Positions 16,374 through 25,201 of a stretch of DNA of 27,666 nt are shown piece after piece. Under the pieces are notes generated by a model, which was given only the letters and a program-made list of their open reading frames with translations, searched no databases and was not told where the DNA came from. Location: positions 1 through 27,666 of the forward strand of contig JWZX01003020.1 in assembly GCA_001275005.1 (NCBI GenBank), written 5' to 3'. The stretch is from Chrysochromulina tobinii. Taxonomy: Eukaryota; Haptophyta; Prymnesiales; Chrysochromulinaceae. Each line of letters begins with the position of its first letter. Within the stretch, counting starts at the first letter, position 1. Both the position numbers and the translations under genes were made by a program.

Positions 16374-19142
16374 ATGGCAGGCCCACATGCAGCCGACGCA
16401 CGCGACGCGCGCAAGCACTTGCGTCGCAAGGCGCTCGAGTTCGACGAGGCTGATGCCGACGGCGATCAGGAAATCGGCTACGACGAATTCTGCGAGTACA
16501 TCCTGCCAAAGGTGCGCGGTGCCCGACACACCGATGCCGATTTAAAGGAGTGGTGGGCACTGATGGACATTGACGGTGACGGATTCATCCGCAAAGACGA
16601 GTACTTTCTCTACACCCTGTGTGCCGCTTCGCGCAAGGCGGGCAGCGGCATCAACGCCATATTCGCCGAGTTTGACAAGGACGGCTCGGGTAACCTGGAT
16701 GAGATCGAGTTCGAGCAGGCGCTCGAGACGATGGGATTCGGCGACGCCGCAACGGCCGTGTTCGAGGAGTATCAGAATGCGACCACGCGTACAGTCTCGT
16801 ACCTTACCCTGCTCAAGAAAGTCGAGGAGCGCACAATCCTGCCGGCCATGCGCTCGTTTCTCATGGCCCTCGCCTCCGACTCGATGATAAAAGTTGATAC
16901 GTCGAGGTGGAGCTTTGGCGGCGCAACGCCGCAAGAGGCGCGCAGCGGGCTCGCCACGCTCCTCAAGAAGCACTCGGTCCGCCTTTCCAACCTCTTCCAG
17001 CAGCTCGATGACGATGGCTCCTTCTCACTTACGCTCGCCGAGCTCAAGGATGCCTTTTGGGAGCTCGGGTACACGGGCAAGCCCGAGGTTGTGGGCGAGA
17101 TTTTCAGCTCGCTCGACCAGGACGGCTCGGGCAAGGCGGGCTTCGATGAGTTCAACGCGTGGGTGCATGGGCGCAAGCTCGAGCGCAATCGTCCCGAGGA
17201 CCGCGCTGCCCGGCTCTCCCTCGTGCCACAACTGCAAATCTCCTTCGATGCGGGCGATGACGCATGGACGCCTGGGCGGTTACAGGTGGAGCTGAACGCA
17301 GCCCTCGGTGCCGAGGGGCTGCGCGGCGTTGACCTCCTCAAGGCATGGGACTGCGGCAAGCTCGACGACAAGCTCGATGACGGTCCCTCCGTCAGGTCGA
17401 TGACAGCTCATCTGCCTGACCGGCAACTGAGCCAAAAAGAGTATCTGATCGCCTTCAAGCGGCTGTGTGGCGGTGGCGAGCTCTGGTACGCGATGGCACG
17501 TGACGCAGCGCACGAGGCGTTCAAGATGATCGACAAGAGCGGCGACAAGGCTATAGGCGTCGCCGAGCTTTGCCGCTGGGTGGACCCCCACGGCCGACTC
17601 GTTGCCGCCGGCCGTTCCAAGTCGCGAAAGGCCGCGGCTCTGCCGACAGGCTCAGTGGTCGCAGAGAAGCCCGAGGCGAAAGTCGAGGATGGCGAGGAGG
17701 AGCAGCACGCGCAGAGCTCGGTTTGCTGTTACTCGCCCACTAAGCTCTCGACGCGCATCGCACAGATTCGTGCCTATGATCCGGATCTGCTCAAGCCGCC
17801 GCCAAAGGCGGCCTCAAGGGCACGTAAGCCTTTGTGGGAGCCCAGGGAGTTGCCACCGCCGCCGCAGGCCCTCAAGCCGAGCGTGTGCGGACGCGACATT
17901 TCGCACCTCAAATGGCGCCAGCCTGGCAGCCACGGCCCGCTTGCGGGGCTGCGAACGACCTCGCTTGCCAAAGCGGAAGTGAGTGCTGCTGCCACTGAGG
18001 CAGCCATCGAGGACCAACCTACTGGCAACGGGTCTGGCCCCAGTGCGGCGGCCGGCGCGCGCGCCGTGCAATCTGCGGTCGACGCTTCACCGCTCTCGTT
18101 AGAGGACGTGTACAAGGGCCTCAATCCGGCTGCCAACCCTCTCACCAAGGCGGCAGGCGACGCAATCACAAGCGCTGCGGCCTCCCGGGTCACATCCTTG
18201 CAGCAGCAGGCGTCGAAAGCTTCCTCGCCCGGTGCATCGACGACGGCCTCGGCGATCGCATCCGCGGTGGTATCAAAGGTGGTCTCGACCGTTGTTTCGA
18301 CCGTCGCCACCCCCGCTGCCTCGCCACGTGCGTCGCTGACCATCCTGACGAATGTCGAACCATCAGTGGCGGTTCAGTCGCCGCGAGCGTCTGCAGCGGG
18401 CACCCTCAAGCTAAGTGCCTTGGTGGACGATGCTCGGGGCAGCGCTCAGGTCAGCGACTGGTATACCTCTCGAGACCTGCTGGCCCAGGCGTATTCCGAA
18501 CAGGCAGCCGCCAGCAAGCGAGTGCAACGGACACAGGGGTTGCGCGGCTGCTCGCTCACTGCCACACCGCACAGCGACGCTGGCGCTGCGGCTGCCACCG
18601 CTCCTGTTTCTACAACCTCTGCCGCAGCTGCACCCACAACCGCCGGGAGGCTGCTTTCGACCGCGCGCCTGCCCGAGGGATTCGTATCGGTCACAGCGAC
18701 GGAGGGCGTGGCAGATGGTGCGGCGGTGTGTCTGGACACGCCGTCGCGCGGCCTGCGCCTTGCCATCGCCCAAGCAGCTCATAGCGGCTGGTCGGCCGAT
18801 CGACTACAGGCATCATTCACAGAGATCTCGCGTCTCGAGGGCTTCGATCTGCCGCCGAGTGCGCTCTCGTGCCCCATCCTTGGCGTCGGCCGTGCCGGAG
18901 CCCCCACGCCGCGCTCGGCGCGCCTCATGCGCCCCGCGACGGCGCCGTTCCGCACGTCCATGGCGCGCGTACCTGTAGGCTCGGCCCATGTCGTGACGCC
19001 GCGCGGCTCGAAGGGAGCGCAGGCGGCCTCGCCGCGCGCGTCGTTGACGCGTGCGCCGTTGACGAAGCCTGTGCCGGCACTCCGCGACGGCGTTGTTGTA
19101 TTCACGCCGAGGCAAGCTGTCATCAATTCCCATAAGGCATAA
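16374..19142 (+). CDS. Six-EF-hand calcium-binding protein with long disordered tail
   Basis: The first ATG in frame is 16374 (922 aa); an upstream ATG at 16327 is out of frame. Six EF-hand loops are visible: DADGDQEIGYDE (27-38), DIDGDGFIRKDE (65-76), DKDGSGNLDEIE (101-112), DDDGSFSLTLAE (212-223), DQDGSGKAGFDE (248-259) and DKSGDKAIGVAE (387-398). Loops 2, 3 and 5 are canonical. Loop 6 lacks the usual acidic residue at position 5 and is probably weak. The C-terminal half (about 400-922) is Ala/Ser/Pro-rich and disordered. It carries recurring short S/T-P-R-x-S motifs (SPRAS several times, TPRSA, TPRGS), typical of proline-directed phosphorylation or microtubule-associated sites. No kinase or phosphatase domain and no membrane helix is seen. 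Likely a soluble Ca2+ sensor or scaffold; partner unknown. It is divergent from the SLOG/SLATT gene, so co-expression is possible but unproven. Confidence 0.88.
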   Translation: MAGPHAADARDARKHLRRKALEFDEADADGDQEIGYDEFCEYILPKVRGARHTDADLKEWWALMDIDGDGFIRKDEYFLYTLCAASRKAGSGINAIFAEFDKDGSGNLDEIEFEQALETMGFGDAATAVFEEYQNATTRTVSYLTLLKKVEERTILPAMRSFLMALASDSMIKVDTSRWSFGGATPQEARSGLATLLKKHSVRLSNLFQQLDDDGSFSLTLAELKDAFWELGYTGKPEVVGEIFSSLDQDGSGKAGFDEFNAWVHGRKLERNRPEDRAARLSLVPQLQISFDAGDDAWTPGRLQVELNAALGAEGLRGVDLLKAWDCGKLDDKLDDGPSVRSMTAHLPDRQLSQKEYLIAFKRLCGGGELWYAMARDAAHEAFKMIDKSGDKAIGVAELCRWVDPHGRLVAAGRSKSRKAAALPTGSVVAEKPEAKVEDGEEEQHAQSSVCCYSPTKLSTRIAQIRAYDPDLLKPPPKAASRARKPLWEPRELPPPPQALKPSVCGRDISHLKWRQPGSHGPLAGLRTTSLAKAEVSAAATEAAIEDQPTGNGSGPSAAAGARAVQSAVDASPLSLEDVYKGLNPAANPLTKAAGDAITSAAASRVTSLQQQASKASSPGASTTASAIASAVVSKVVSTVVSTVATPAASPRASLTILTNVEPSVAVQSPRASAAGTLKLSALVDDARGSAQVSDWYTSRDLLAQAYSEQAAASKRVQRTQGLRGCSLTATPHSDAGAAAATAPVSTTSAAAAPTTAGRLLSTARLPEGFVSVTATEGVADGAAVCLDTPSRGLRLAIAQAAHSGWSADRLQASFTEISRLEGFDLPPSALSCPILGVGRAGAPTPRSARLMRPATAPFRTSMARVPVGSAHVVTPRGSKGAQAASPRASLTRAPLTKPVPALRDGVVVFTPRQAVINSHKA

Positions 19143-19634
19143 CATTAGGTTAGTAGGCTTATTTAGTACGGTTGGGCCTAAACATGAATAACACCGTACA
19201 CGCTTAGTATGCTTGGGGGAGACCCCCTTGCCACGTGTACGCTGTAGGCGAATGTTACTTACTTACTTACTGGGCCTTTAAACATGAAAAATAGACCACT
19301 CCCCGCCCTTGGCGCTTGGGTCAGCTCATTCAATTACCAATTGTAATGTGGCCCAAGCTTGAAAAAGCAGTATTCTAGAATTAAGGTAGTCCGCTCAGTG
19401 GCGCTCATCACGGGTGTGGGGTCGTATAGTGCATTGGTAATCGTGTCAAGTGTGGGTTAGTGCGCGGGCGAAACCTGATCTCCAAAAAGTGCTCCCTGTC
19501 TCGTATCGTATGGGGTCATGTAAGGGGTGTGTAATCTGAGCGGGCAGTAACAGTGCCGTAGCACCGGTTGTCGCGTCTGTCGCGTCTGTCGTGTTAACGT
19601 TCACACTACTTTGTAGTTTTTTTCCGGTGTTCCA
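19143..19634. other. Intergenic, AT-richer, with 3' UTR-like hairpin
   Basis: I see no gene in these 492 bp. They hold a compound hairpin (19196-19240), a TTAC tetranucleotide run near 19255-19275, and a near-repeat GGGCCTAAACATGAA / GGGCCTTTAAACATGAA around 19175 and 19276. A TCGCGTCTG tandem pair lies near 19570-19590. The last part must be promoter and 5' UTR of the gene at 19635. Confidence 0.5.
19196..19240. repeat. Compound hairpin downstream of the EF-hand gene
   Basis: An inner stem GGGGG-AGA-CCCCC (19215-19227) is framed by a perfect outer stem GTACACG (19196-19202) / CGTGTAC (19234-19240). It lies 54 bp after the EF-hand stop codon and is a plausible 3' UTR or RNA-stability element. 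Confidence 0.55.
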
Positions 19635-20408
19635 ATGCCGACCTTTCAGCTGGTCGCCTGTGGTCCAGGCGTGCCCAATGCCTTTATCAGGCAGCTGCCA
19701 GTGAGGCACGAGGTAATCATCGAACGCCTCGTCCCGAGGAAGGTGATCCGTGAGCGATATGTGCCGCTGAAGCTGCAGGCACCACCTCCGCAAAGATATG
19801 GTTCTGTGTTGCCGCGAGCGCCGCGACCCCAAACGCCTCCGCCAGTGCCGCGACCCCAAACGCCGCCGCAACCGCCACGACCGCAAACGCGGATGCCGCG
19901 GCGGCAACCGCCTCCGCCGCCACCACCCCTCACCTTGCCACAGCCAGTAACGCAGCAGGTACCGCAGCCGATGCTGCAGCGTGTGGTCTCCGCCTCACGC
20001 CGGCCACGCCGGCGGCCACGCAGCACATCCAGGCTCAACGTGGACCTGCTCACAGATCCGAATACGCTCAAGGGCCTCTCGGAGACCGATCTGATCTACC
20101 TCGCGATGACGGCCAGGACCGCGCTCCAAGCAGCAGAAGAGCGTGAGGCCGAGGACGCGGAGGGCACGGTCGCGACCGTCGAGGTCGTCTGCCCGCCCGA
20201 GAAGAAGGCCGGCGACGTGATCGATGTGCGCCTCCCGGCCGACTTCGGCGGCGGCGTCGTATCGGTGAGCGTCCCGGTGGGTGTGCTTCCTGGACAGACG
20301 TTTGAGCTGCATCCTCCGCGGCGCGAGCGGTCTCGACGAAGCAGCCGACGTCGTCATACGCTGAGCAGTTGGTGGCAGGAATGGAGTCGAGCCATGAATA
20401 GGCAATAG
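19635..20408 (+). CDS. Pro/Arg-rich protein with C-terminal VP-GV-PG-F motif
   Basis: A complete 257-residue frame starts at the ATG at 19635. The N-terminal 50 residues contain charged Val-Pro repeats (VRHEVIIERLVPRKVIRERYVP) that loosely recall alveolin-type cortical proteins; I hold that weakly. Residues 48-115 are a Pro-rich region with repeated RPQTPP units. Residues 181-225 read VEVVCPPEKKAGDVIDVRLP and then VSVSVPVGVLPGQTFEL. This matches a motif I recognise from many algal and protist proteins (C-P-x-G-D-x-I-x-V then V-P-x-G-V-x-P-G-x-x-F), whose function is not established. The C terminus is Arg/Ser-rich (RRERSRRSSRRR). No signal peptide or membrane helix is seen, so it is probably intracellular. 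Function unknown. Confidence 0.75.
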   Translation: MPTFQLVACGPGVPNAFIRQLPVRHEVIIERLVPRKVIRERYVPLKLQAPPPQRYGSVLPRAPRPQTPPPVPRPQTPPQPPRPQTRMPRRQPPPPPPPLTLPQPVTQQVPQPMLQRVVSASRRPRRRPRSTSRLNVDLLTDPNTLKGLSETDLIYLAMTARTALQAAEEREAEDAEGTVATVEVVCPPEKKAGDVIDVRLPADFGGGVVSVSVPVGVLPGQTFELHPPRRERSRRSSRRRHTLSSWWQEWSRAMNRQ

Positions 20409-20890
20409 GAATCCTAAACGTTTGGCAGTGACGCTGACCTCGATTCTGAATTTCGTTCTCTCCGGAACGGCCGAAAATCTTCACGATTAGAACACATCTG
20501 TTCTAACCGCGTATATCAGATAGCTCGCCGGCTCGACCACGAGTCTATTTTATCGAGATCTGGGCGTGCGCTGACTCACGCAAGGAGCCCAATGATTCAA
20601 ACGGCAGGCCGCGTACCCGCGAAGGCAAGGGACTCTTTTTTCAGATCTAGTACAGTCTCAAGTGTACGGTAATTCCTAGTCGCTTTTTAAATTCCCCGCT
20701 TTGTGTCTAGAGTAAGAGCTCCTCACCACCAAGAAACGACAAACGGGGGTGGGGAAGTCGGCGGTAGCACTCTAAACATACATGTACATAACGAAAGGAG
20801 ATAAAAAGTTCGTGCCGCGGAAACACGCCAAAAGGGTTTTCGGGTCCACACACATCCTCAGTCCTTGCTTTCGCACCATCAGGAGAGGGC
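20409..20890. other. Intergenic region, no gene seen
   Basis: These 482 bp are AT-richer than the coding DNA and contain no convincing frame. A perfect hairpin lies at 20487-20506. The right part must be promoter and leader of the gene at 20891. Confidence 0.5.
20487..20506. repeat. Perfect hairpin TTAGAACA-CATC-TGTTCTAA
   Basis: An 8-bp perfect stem with a 4-nt loop lies 78 bp after the stop codon at 20408. It is a possible 3' end-processing or regulatory element. It differs in sequence from the hairpin that follows the EF-hand gene. Confidence 0.55.
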
Positions 20891-21523
20891 ATGAGCAATC
20901 CGGGAGCGTGGGCCAGGGCGGGGGATGGCCATTGGACGACACGCAAGGACGTTCCAGATATCACTTTTGCAGTGACGAGGCCAGTCTCCTCGCCAGCACG
21001 CAGCTTCCAAGGCACTGTCTGGGGCATCACAGGTTACCCAAGTCTGCCCGGACAGCAGGCTGCCGTGCAACCACCCAATTCACACTCCTCCCGAATTGCA
21101 GCTCGACGACAAGACCATGCAGCTCAGCGTGCGGCCATCTTGAGCCGGGGGGGTGACAGCCCTGGAAGGGTCGTGAAGGCGACGGCAGAGGAAACAGCAG
21201 CGGAGCAGGTGGCGGCCGAGAGGGCTGCGGCTGTCAAGAGGGCTGCGGCCGAGAGGGCTGCGGCCGAGAGGGCTGCGGCCGAGAGGGCTGCGGCCGAGAG
21301 GGCTGCGGCCGAGAGGGCGGCGGCCGAGCAGGCGGCGGCCGAGAGGGCTGCGGCCGAGAGGGCTGCGGCCGAGCAGGCTGCGGCCGAGCAGGCGGCGGCC
21401 GAGCAGGCGGCGGCCGAGCAGGCGGCGGCCGAGCAGGTACTGACACACCGTCCTCCGTACGGCTTTGTTTCACACGCTGAGTGGTCACCACCAGTACCTT
21501 TCGTGTCGCATGCAGAGTCATAG
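20891..21523 (+). CDS. Small Ala/Glu-rich repeat protein, function unknown
   Basis: A 210-residue frame runs from the ATG at 20891 to a stop at 21523. The first ~95 residues are non-repetitive ([28 protein letters not shown]). Residues of about 107-181 are pentapeptide repeats of ERAAA or EQAAA type, predicted as one long helix or coiled coil. The tail carries two related units, YGFVSHAEW and VPFVSHAES. The non-repetitive ends with their own internal repeat argue for a real gene rather than a repeat artefact, although the opposite strand is also open through the repeat. I recognise no family. No signal peptide or membrane helix is seen. Confidence 0.6.
   Translation: MSNPGAWARAGDGHWTTRKDVPDITFAVTRPVSSPARSFQGTVWGITGYPSLPGQQAAVQPPNSHSSRIAARRQDHAAQRAAILSRGGDSPGRVVKATAEETAAEQVAAERAAAVKRAAAERAAAERAAAERAAAERAAAERAAAEQAAAERAAAERAAAEQAAAEQAAAEQAAAEQAAAEQVLTHRPPYGFVSHAEWSPPVPFVSHAES
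21211..21434. repeat. 15-nt coding tandem repeat (GAGAGGGCTGCGGCC type)
   Basis: About 14 to 15 units of a 15-nt repeat encode [10 protein letters not shown]. Units differ mainly at the R/Q codon (AGG/CAG) and at GCT/GCG, which gives a readable order of sub-types. A single 3-nt insertion near the left end adds one residue. All length changes keep the frame. Confidence 0.92.
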
Positions 21524-21914
21524 TGTGTCTTCACCCATTGTGATTAATTGTGATTGTCGTGTCGCCCCACGCCCCGTGACGGCGTGACCACGCCGGTTAA
21601 AACTAAACTCTTATTAGCTAAACGGGCTAAGACTATAATCAATATTCTATACACGCTTGTTAAGACGATGACACCAAGCCTTCGCTCGGCCTCGCCCTCG
21701 GCAATGGCCCTCTCGGGCCTCGGGGCTTGTGTCGCCGCGCGCTGTCCGCGCTGTGACCTTTTTGAGCCTGGAGTTGGCACACGTGTAGGATGAACACAAG
21801 TTGACGCAAAAATATTCACAGAAATTGGTTACATAAGTTTCGTTTCGAACCGGCTTCCCGTTAACGTTCACACAGGGCGAAGCTTTGCCTGTGCGCTTCT
21901 CTTTCGCAGCGTTC
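21524..21914. other. Intergenic / possible 5' intron of the M14 gene
   Basis: I see no gene in these 391 bp. The right end has a strong 3' splice-site look: a pyrimidine tract followed by CAG at 21907-21909 (CGCTTCTCTTTCGCAG). An upstream exon carrying a secretion signal for the M14 protein may therefore lie here or further left, but I could not identify it with confidence. A 14-mer, GTTAACGTTCACAC, at 21860-21873 also occurs at 19593-19606, upstream of another gene. Confidence 0.45.
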
Positions 21915-24683
21915 ATGGTCTACGCGGACATCACCTATGCCTCCGGTGCGGCGGAGATGTTACGGCTCGCAACCACGCGGCCAGACCTTGCGTCCCTCTC
22001 CACCGCGCAGGCACTTTACGGGTTGCCGACTGCCGGCACTTGCCGAAATGCTGACGGCAGCTCCTCGGCTTGCCAAAACTACATTCTGGAGATCACGAAT
22101 CGCTCGAGCCTCGCGCACGAGCTCGATCGGCCCGAAATCTTCATCTCCGGCGCTTTGCACGGTGACGAGCGTATCGGGCCGTCGACGGCGCTCGCGCTGA
22201 GCCGCTGGCTGATCGAGCGTTACGACACCGACCCGTGGATGCGTCGGCTGGTCGACCAGCGCATCATCCTAGTGATGCCGATGACGAATGCCATCGGCGT
22301 CGAGCAGCGCCGCCGTGACGAGTTGGGCATCGACCCGAATCGCGACTTTCCGTACGACCAGGTGCCGTCGGCGTGCATGCAGACGGTGACGGCGCGCTCG
22401 ATCAACGAGCTCTACCGCGCACGGCTGCTGCAGCTCGTGGTCACCTTCCACGGAGGCATGCAGGCGATCGCTTACAATTGGGGCTCGTTCAACTACTACC
22501 AGAGCAAGCCGCATCGCAGCCCCGACGACGTGTCGCAGCGCCAGGTGGCCGAGCAGATGTCCAAGTTTGCGGGCACGGGTGGCAGCCGTACGCGCAACAC
22601 GAAGTACCTATTCAAGACGATGAATGACCTCGTGTATCCAGTGCATGGTGGTATGGAAGATTGGGGCTACGCGGCCTCGTGGGACCGCGCCTTCGTGCGC
22701 ACGTGCGAGCCGCGCACGTACGGCGGCTACGAGGCTGCACGTACGACCTACTCGGATGCAGCCGTGCGTGCCTTCACAGTCCTCATTGAGACTTCCGATC
22801 TCAAAGCCCCTACAGCAGACACCTACGGCGCCGAGGCGGGTGTGTACAACATAAACAGCGACGCCGATGGGCACGTGCCGCGCAACGTGCGCCTCTCGCT
22901 CGCGGCGATCGACCTTGTGCGGCCGCACGTCGCCGCCTGGCGCGAAGGCGAGGCCACCGCCGCCGCCGCCGGTAGCGAAGTCGGCGCGCCAGTCAGTGCC
23001 GGGGGGTGCGTGCCGCTACGGTGGATTGTGTGGGGCGCCATACAGGTCGAGGCCGCAACGCCCGTCTGCCGCCGGGATGCGACCGCCGCCTGGATCGAGT
23101 GCGGCGACACGCAGTCTGGTCCTGGGGTGTGGGGAGGCGACTCGACGCCTCTCACTCCGCACACTTTCCGAGGGTGCGCTCGCGTGCCGGTAGGCGCCGT
23201 CGGGGGCGCGTACCAGGTGGCCGTGCGGGCGAAGGTCGATACGGCGTGGAGTCGCCGGCCCGCCGAGGCGTTCGCCCCTTTAATGGATCCGCAATCGCAT
23301 TTGGCCTTATCCAGAAAGGAGGGGTACACGGCGGACAACCATGGGCACAAAGTGAGTGGACATTCGAGCTGGCTCTCAGCCGCAGTGGGTGTCATGGTCG
23401 CGGGTGGAAGCACGACGCCGCCGCCCTCGCCCTCGCCCGCGCCCTCGCCCGCACCCGCGCCCGCGCTCTCGCCCTCACCCTCGCCCTCGCCCTCGCCGCC
23501 GCCGCCGCCGCCCTCGCCACCGCTACCGCCGCCGCTCTTCTCAACAGAAGGGCCTCTGTCGATTCCCGCCTCACTGCCGCCGCTGCCCAGCCCGTCGCCG
23601 TATCCGAGTCCGTCGTCTTCGCCCTCGCCTGTGACATCCCTGCTGCCGCCGCCATCGATGCAGGCTGCGCTCACGGCCGCCGCAGTGCTCAGCCCGCGTG
23701 CATCTGCCGCCGGTCATGCCGCCTCTGCCGCAGCATGCCGGAACGCGCGCAGCCGACTGACGCCAGCTGCCGAGCAGCGACGCAGCCTCGAGCACGACCT
23801 GCCTATTTTGGGGCGTCGACTCGAGCGCCACGCACGGCGGCGGCGGCTCACCGCCTCGATTCCGACGACGGGCATGTTCATCTGCGTGCCACTCGCGCCG
23901 CCGGCCGAGGATTGCGCGCGCGCCGCGGCTGCGGCTGCCAGTTCCCCACAGACTGCCAGCTCCCAACAGGCTGCCAGTTCCCCACAGACTGCCAGCTCCC
24001 CACAGACTGCCAGCTCCCCACAGGCTGCCAGTTCCTCGATGGCCGCGGCCCCGCCAGCGCCGTGTGCGGCGTACGCGAACGCCGGCGATCGGCTCACGGC
24101 CCATCTCGCTATCCTTCTCGCCTCACGCCTCGATGTGCCGGTAGCTCGAGTGAGGCCCGCCCCTGTCGATGTGCTGCATGGAGCGGTCGTCTTGCAGCTC
24201 GGTCCGCCCAACATGGCGCGCGAACCCTCGGCACAGACGCTTGCCGTGCAGGCGACCTCGTGGCTGCGTGGCGCGTCCATCGTGGTCGCCGACGCTTCAG
24301 CTCTTGCCAACGCGGCCGCTCTCGTCGATGAAGGCGCCGAGCCCGTGAGCGCACTCGCGCTGCCCCTTGACAGCAGCGACGATCCCGCGGAGCCGGCTGT
24401 TGGCCTGCTTACACAATTGGACGATGCGTGGCACGGGCGGGCGCCCACGCTGCTCGTGATGATGCTCGTCGGCGCCGTGGCCCTCGTGCTGCTGCTGTGC
24501 GGGCTCGCGGGCTGCCTGCTGCGCGTGCGTGGCGGTGGTGGTGCCGTGCGGCCGAGCGAAGCTGAGATCGCGCGCCTGCGCAACAAGTACGAATGCCGCG
24601 TCGCGCAGGCCGAGGCGCTCAGCCTGCTCACTGACACGCAGACTGACGGCGAAACATCCACGGGCAGTGGCAGCCGGCCTTAG
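21915..24683 (+). CDS. M14-type zinc carboxypeptidase-like protein, membrane-anchored
   Basis: M14 enzymes remove C-terminal amino acids using one zinc ion. Counting from the ATG at 21915 (922 aa): GALHGDERIG gives zinc ligands H82 and E85; GIDPNRDFPYD gives the substrate-binding N142-R143; LVVTFHGGMQAIAYNWG gives the third ligand H179; and FTVLIETSD gives the catalytic E292. All required residues are present. After the peptidase domain comes a Cys-containing region (about 350-460), then a Pro/Ser-rich linker with SPSPAPSP repeats. A second Cys-containing segment contains ASSPQT hexapeptide repeats, and a transmembrane helix at about 845-870 (LLVMMLVGAVALVLLLCGLAG) precedes a short cytosolic tail. 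The architecture predicts a cell-surface peptidase. Oddity: no signal peptide follows the first ATG, and a splice-acceptor-like sequence ends at 21909, so the true first exon may be missing here. Confidence 0.85.
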   Translation: MVYADITYASGAAEMLRLATTRPDLASLSTAQALYGLPTAGTCRNADGSSSACQNYILEITNRSSLAHELDRPEIFISGALHGDERIGPSTALALSRWLIERYDTDPWMRRLVDQRIILVMPMTNAIGVEQRRRDELGIDPNRDFPYDQVPSACMQTVTARSINELYRARLLQLVVTFHGGMQAIAYNWGSFNYYQSKPHRSPDDVSQRQVAEQMSKFAGTGGSRTRNTKYLFKTMNDLVYPVHGGMEDWGYAASWDRAFVRTCEPRTYGGYEAARTTYSDAAVRAFTVLIETSDLKAPTADTYGAEAGVYNINSDADGHVPRNVRLSLAAIDLVRPHVAAWREGEATAAAAGSEVGAPVSAGGCVPLRWIVWGAIQVEAATPVCRRDATAAWIECGDTQSGPGVWGGDSTPLTPHTFRGCARVPVGAVGGAYQVAVRAKVDTAWSRRPAEAFAPLMDPQSHLALSRKEGYTADNHGHKVSGHSSWLSAAVGVMVAGGSTTPPPSPSPAPSPAPAPALSPSPSPSPSPPPPPPSPPLPPPLFSTEGPLSIPASLPPLPSPSPYPSPSSSPSPVTSLLPPPSMQAALTAAAVLSPRASAAGHAASAAACRNARSRLTPAAEQRRSLEHDLPILGRRLERHARRRRLTASIPTTGMFICVPLAPPAEDCARAAAAAASSPQTASSQQAASSPQTASSPQTASSPQAASSSMAAAPPAPCAAYANAGDRLTAHLAILLASRLDVPVARVRPAPVDVLHGAVVLQLGPPNMAREPSAQTLAVQATSWLRGASIVVADASALANAAALVDEGAEPVSALALPLDSSDDPAEPAVGLLTQLDDAWHGRAPTLLVMMLVGAVALVLLLCGLAGCLLRVRGGGGAVRPSEAEIARLRNKYECRVAQAEALSLLTDTQTDGETSTGSGSRP
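23937..24026. repeat. 18-nt coding tandem repeat, 5 copies
   Basis: Five copies of an 18-nt unit (GCCAGTTCCCCACAGACT type) encode ASSPQT/ASSQQA in the linker of the M14 protein; a sixth copy is degenerate. The repeat is in frame. Confidence 0.9.
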
Positions 24684-25201
24684 CATGTAGCGAGCCCCCA
24701 GCCCCGTGGACAGTCTGGCCTCTCTTGAGGCTGTGCTGTGCGGCGGAGAAAAACTGTCATGTCGTACGGCATGGGGGACCGGGCGGGTGGCGCGCTCGCC
24801 GACGTTAGTTTTTAGAGGCCTAGAGGGACTTCTACCTGCTACCAGCTACCTTTACGTGTATTGTGTATCGTATAGCACACGCGGGCACGGCGGACGGTCG
24901 CGTCGTGATCGACCTTCGGTAGAATGTCCAATGTGCAATGAAGGCGCCACGGATATGGCTTTTTGCAGTCTATGATTACTATGTTCCTCACGCGCTGTGC
25001 GTGTACAACGGCACACAGTGTATTGGCTACTTCTCGTCTACGACTCTACACTCTTTGTCTTACGGCTTCCGACTCTTTGTCTTACTGGTTCGGCGAACCG
25101 ACGACTGTTCTCTGTTGTACTCCATGATGAGCGTATGCTTCTGTAGCTTCTAAACTCAGCAGTCTCAGACGCGATCATGGGCGCGCCTCGCGGATCCGCC
25201 C
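24684..25201. other. Intergenic region between convergent genes
   Basis: I see no convincing gene in these 518 bp. A 71-residue frame from an ATG at 24938 has no recognisable motif and lies in AT-richer DNA. A 13-bp direct repeat, CTCTTTGTCTTAC, occurs at 25051-25063 and 25073-25085. The flanking genes converge, so both 3' ends lie here. Confidence 0.5.

Noticed and set aside
19415-19500. tRNA-like stretch (TATAGTGCATTGGTAAT followed by a GCGAAACC loop)
   Set aside because: Acceptor and D stems do not pair, and the T-arm is poor on both strands. It is at most a degenerate relic.
19593-21873. 14-mer GTTAACGTTCACAC upstream of two plus-strand genes (19593-19606 and 21860-21873)
   Set aside because: About one chance 14-mer match is expected in a window of this size, so it is kept only as a note.
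22823-23674. Minus-strand Gly/Glu-rich frame opposite the M14 gene
   Set aside because: It arises from the Pro/Ser-rich linker read backwards; the plus frame has the complete peptidase active site.
24938-25153. 71-residue ATG frame in the 24684-25201 gap
   Set aside because: It is AT-rich, Tyr/Ser/Leu-rich without a family motif, and lies in a convergent 3' region.
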